Origin: DATKWD01 sp963704815
Lineage (GTDB): Bacteria > Actinomycetota > Acidimicrobiia > Acidimicrobiales > Salinilacustritrichaceae
Length of the DNA stretch: 64,000 nucleotides
Reading direction: 5' to 3'
Assembly: GCA_963704815.1 (NCBI GenBank)
Contig: CAVPHU010000012.1
Location: forward strand, 62,001 to 126,000
Below, piece by piece: positions 61,857 to 64,000 of this stretch. The notes under the pieces were generated by a model that saw only the letters and a list, made by a program, of their open reading frames with translations, was not told the DNA's origin and searched no databases. A program made the translations under genes and the position numbers. How positions within the stretch are numbered: the first letter of the stretch is position 1; each line of letters begins with the position of its first letter.

Positions 61857-63314
61857 TCAGGTGAGGTAGATCATCCCGTTGCCGATGTCGAGGTGGTCGA
61901 TGCCGGTGGCGGCGAGGGCCGGGGCGTAGGTGCCGTCGTTGGCCGGATCGTTGGTCTGCATCCCGTGGTCGGCGAGGATGACGATCGCGGTGTCCTCGAG
62001 GGCGCCGGCCTCCTCGATGGCTCGAAGGACCCGACCCGTGCGGCGATCGGTGTCGCGGACCGCAGCCCGGGCCTCGTCGTGGTGCGGGCCGCGCTCGTGC
62101 GACGCCTCGTCGGTGAGTGCGAACGCGTACCAGCCGAAACGGGGCAGTGGGTGCTCTTCGGAGGTCCAGTGATCGACGGCCATCCGCACGCTGCACTCGT
62201 CGACGCAGCTCATGAACCGGTAGTGGAGTGACTCGTCGAACCAGTCGTCGCGATCGAACACCTCGGTCTCACGCGGGAACGGCACGTGGCGGCGATCGGC
62301 GAGGTCGGCGAAGGTCGAGGCGTCGGCGCCGCGGTCGCAGAACTCGTACGTCGTACCCGTCCAGGCGTCGGGGAACGTCCGCTTGACCGCCTCGTGCAGC
62401 GTCTCGACCGCCGGGGAGAGGTGATCGCGACTGCGCACCATCTGCTCGAGGTCGAGCAGGTCGTGCACGGTGCGGGTCTGCCGGTCGTACCAGGTGTTGT
62501 GCAGGATGCCGCTGTGGCCCGGGTGTGCGCCGGTGACTGCGGTGTTGTGGTTGGCGAGCGTGAGGGTGGGGAGCGACGCGAACAACCCCGACCGGAGCCC
62601 GACACCCCGATCGAGCAGGCCGGCCGCAACCGGTGCGTCGCCGTCGTCGATGGCCGCGTGCAGTTGGTTGGCGTTCAGCCCGTCCCAGAGGAACACCACC
62701 ACCCGCTCGGCGGTCGCCCCGTCGAGGAGTTCGTCGAGCACGCGGCCGTCCTGACGCTTCAACAGCAGGTCGGTGGCGGGTTCGCCCCATCGGTCGATGC
62801 CCGTCGTCGGCGCCACGCCCGCAAGCCGCGCCACCGTGGGGGCCACGTCGACCATGCGGGCGTGACCGTCCACCAGGCCCCGCTGACGCACGCCCGGCCC
62901 GGCGGCGATGAAGGGGGCCCGAGCCTGGACGACCCCGAGGTTGCCATGGTCGCCGACGTTGCCGCCGGCATGGTGCGACGCGGTGCGGCTCACAGAAAGG
63001 TCGGGCGCGTGGGGGGCGTCGAAGAATTGGGCGATCTGATCGTGGGCGTAGGGATAGGAGGTCGTGCCCGAGTCGGGGTGCTCGTGGGCGATCTCGTCGA
63101 GGTGACCCACGAAGCGGTCGGGGTCGGTGTCGGCGATGGGATCGACGCCGGTCACCGAGTCGAGGTGCACCCCGTCGCGATCGACGCGGAAGTCGACGCT
63201 GCCGAGGTGCGAGGCTGCGCGCAGTCGATCGCCGTCCCGCGACAGCACGATCTCGACCATGTGCGACACCGCCGGATCGCACAGCGCCGCTTCGAGCGCG
63301 AACAGATCACTCAC
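61857..63314 (-). CDS. nucleotide pyrophosphatase/phosphodiesterase family protein
   Basis: 485 residues from GTG 63314, with a GGGGGT site. The alkaline-phosphatase-superfamily pattern VVVFLWDGLNANQLHAAI, then LPTLTLANHNTAVTGAHPGHSGILHNTWYD (nucleophile Thr/Ser region and metal loops) and DTAIVILADHGMQT (metal Asp-His) resembles NPP enzymes. The N-terminal 200 residues include a second set of superfamily-like motifs (SHHAGGNVGDHGNLGVVQARAPFIAAGPGVRQRG), suggesting circularly arranged or duplicated metal-site parts. The substrate may be a nucleotide or phospholipid. It ends 13 bases from the palindrome array. Confidence 0.75.
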   Translation of the reverse strand: MSDLFALEAALCDPAVSHMVEIVLSRDGDRLRAASHLGSVDFRVDRDGVHLDSVTGVDPIADTDPDRFVGHLDEIAHEHPDSGTTSYPYAHDQIAQFFDAPHAPDLSVSRTASHHAGGNVGDHGNLGVVQARAPFIAAGPGVRQRGLVDGHARMVDVAPTVARLAGVAPTTGIDRWGEPATDLLLKRQDGRVLDELLDGATAERVVVFLWDGLNANQLHAAIDDGDAPVAAGLLDRGVGLRSGLFASLPTLTLANHNTAVTGAHPGHSGILHNTWYDRQTRTVHDLLDLEQMVRSRDHLSPAVETLHEAVKRTFPDAWTGTTYEFCDRGADASTFADLADRRHVPFPRETEVFDRDDWFDESLHYRFMSCVDECSVRMAVDHWTSEEHPLPRFGWYAFALTDEASHERGPHHDEARAAVRDTDRRTGRVLRAIEEAGALEDTAIVILADHGMQTNDPANDGTYAPALAATGIDHLDIGNGMIYLT

Positions 63315-63384
63315 TGCGGCACCCCCGTTCGGCCACTCGGCGACGCGATGGCCACGTCGTCGGCGGGCTTGCACGTCTGGGGCA

Positions 63385-64000
63385 TCACTCGGCCTTCCAG
63401 TCGGGTGTGCGTCCCTCGGCTGCGGCTCGGCGACCTTCGGCGGCGTCCCGGGTCTGGCCCGCGACCCGACGCATGGTCTCGCCGAACCGAACCGCCTCGA
63501 CCCATGGGAGATTGCGACCCCGCACCGCCACCTCCTTGGTGGCCCGCACGGCAAGTGGCGCTCCCTGGCACAACCGGCGAGCCAGGATGTTGGCCTCGTC
63601 GAGCAGCGTGTCGTGTTCGACGACCCGCCACACCAACCCGAGGTCGTGGGCCTGCTCGGCATCGAAACGGTCGCCGGTGAGCAGCAGTTCCATGGCGTTG
63701 GCCCAACCGATCTTCGGCGGCAGACGTAGCGCACCCACGATGGTCGGCGTGCCGATGGTGACCTCGGGGAACGAGAACACGGCCCGATCGGACGCGATCA
63801 CGAAGTCGCACGCAGCTGCCGCGGTGATGCCGTAGCCGATGCAGGGGCCGTTGACCGCCGCGATGGTGGGCTTGAAGATCTCCCATCCCGACTCGAAGGA
63901 GTTGAGCGTCGGGATCTCCCAGAAGCTGGCGGGCCACGTGCCCGCGGCACCGGCTCCGTCCTTCAGGTCGGCGCCGGCACAGAACGCCCGGCCGGCGCCG
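63385..64000 (-). CDS. enoyl-CoA hydratase/isomerase family protein (5' end beyond window)
   Basis: 205 codons visible; the start lies past the right edge. Crotonase motifs: GRAFCAGADLKDG (first oxyanion segment), AAVNGPCIGYGITAAAACDFVIAS (second), and FSFPEVTIGTPTIVGALRLPPKIG, where the typical catalytic Glu of PExxxG is present. The C-terminal helix FGETMRRVAGQTRDAAEGRRAAAEGRTPDW is standard for this family. It would hydrate or isomerise an enoyl-CoA in lipid degradation. The gap of 70 bases to the phosphodiesterase gene holds nothing I can identify. Confidence 0.85.
   Translation of the reverse strand, partial: GAGRAFCAGADLKDGAGAAGTWPASFWEIPTLNSFESGWEIFKPTIAAVNGPCIGYGITAAAACDFVIASDRAVFSFPEVTIGTPTIVGALRLPPKIGWANAMELLLTGDRFDAEQAHDLGLVWRVVEHDTLLDEANILARRLCQGAPLAVRATKEVAVRGRNLPWVEAVRFGETMRRVAGQTRDAAEGRRAAAEGRTPDWKAE

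Overview
The window is a very GC-rich chromosomal segment of an actinobacterium. The gene mix suggests a marine or freshwater Acidimicrobiia-like lineage: many acyl-CoA dehydrogenases and enoyl-CoA hydratases, two F420-type luciferase-like oxidoreductases, a cytochrome P450, an MmpL-family exporter, phytanoyl-CoA dioxygenase and nitroreductases. Start codons are often GTG, and 4-base ATGA/GTGA gene overlaps are common. The taxonomic placement is inferred from gene content only.

Layout. 0-6 kb: HD-domain protein (cut by the edge), small CxxC protein, dienelactone hydrolase, ABM monooxygenase, a GGDEF-EAL signalling protein, and an msrA locus whose 3' end is duplicated around a foreign-looking insert. 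6-16.6 kb: PIG-L deacetylase, ABC-2 exporter pair, UvrD-like helicase with HRDC, a four-gene minus-strand operon (DUF2064, methyltransferase, membrane molybdopterin oxidoreductase, small membrane protein), and an OmpR-type two-component pair. 16.6-21 kb: the most unusual locus, a roughly 1270-residue acidic, Trp-rich protein built from 11-residue helical repeats, followed in the same operon by a small LpqN/DcrB-like protein. 21-32 kb: lipid and CoA metabolism, an aminoglycoside-phosphotransferase-like kinase, a serine hydrolase, an alkyltransferase-like protein, a DEAD-box helicase, an orphan N6-adenine methylase, an acyl-CoA synthetase and a PEP-mutase-family lyase. 32-35 kb: a SAM riboswitch ahead of metX and a Cys/Met-metabolism PLP enzyme. 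35-45 kb: Fpg/Nei glycosylase, Pro/Thr-rich surface protein, Pro-rich protein, tRNA-Gly, nitroreductases, a secreted protein family, acyl-CoA dehydrogenase, F420 oxidoreductase. 44-57 kb: Hsp70-like protein with a Pro-rich linker, DUF2855, hexapeptide acyltransferase, MmpL-like exporter, a P450-TetR-hotdog operon with a perfect palindromic operator, and a D-aminoacylase-type amidohydrolase. 57-60.5 kb: tRNA-Cys followed by remnants (integrase N-terminus joined to an LD-carboxypeptidase C-terminus, and an AAA+ ATPase N-terminus) around intact DUF4345-like and cupredoxin lipoprotein genes; this looks like an integration/deletion scar. 60.5-64 kb: acyl-CoA dehydrogenase, a four-copy alternating palindrome, a phosphodiesterase, and an enoyl-CoA hydratase cut by the edge.

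At least twelve otherwise well-conserved genes carry single-base frameshifts that repair cleanly when one base is added or removed (msrA, GGDEF-EAL, histidine kinase, repeat-protein tail, two acyl-CoA dehydrogenases, acyl-CoA synthetase, P450, MmpL and others). That density is easier to explain by consensus indel errors than by decay, so these are annotated as genes with the shift position given.
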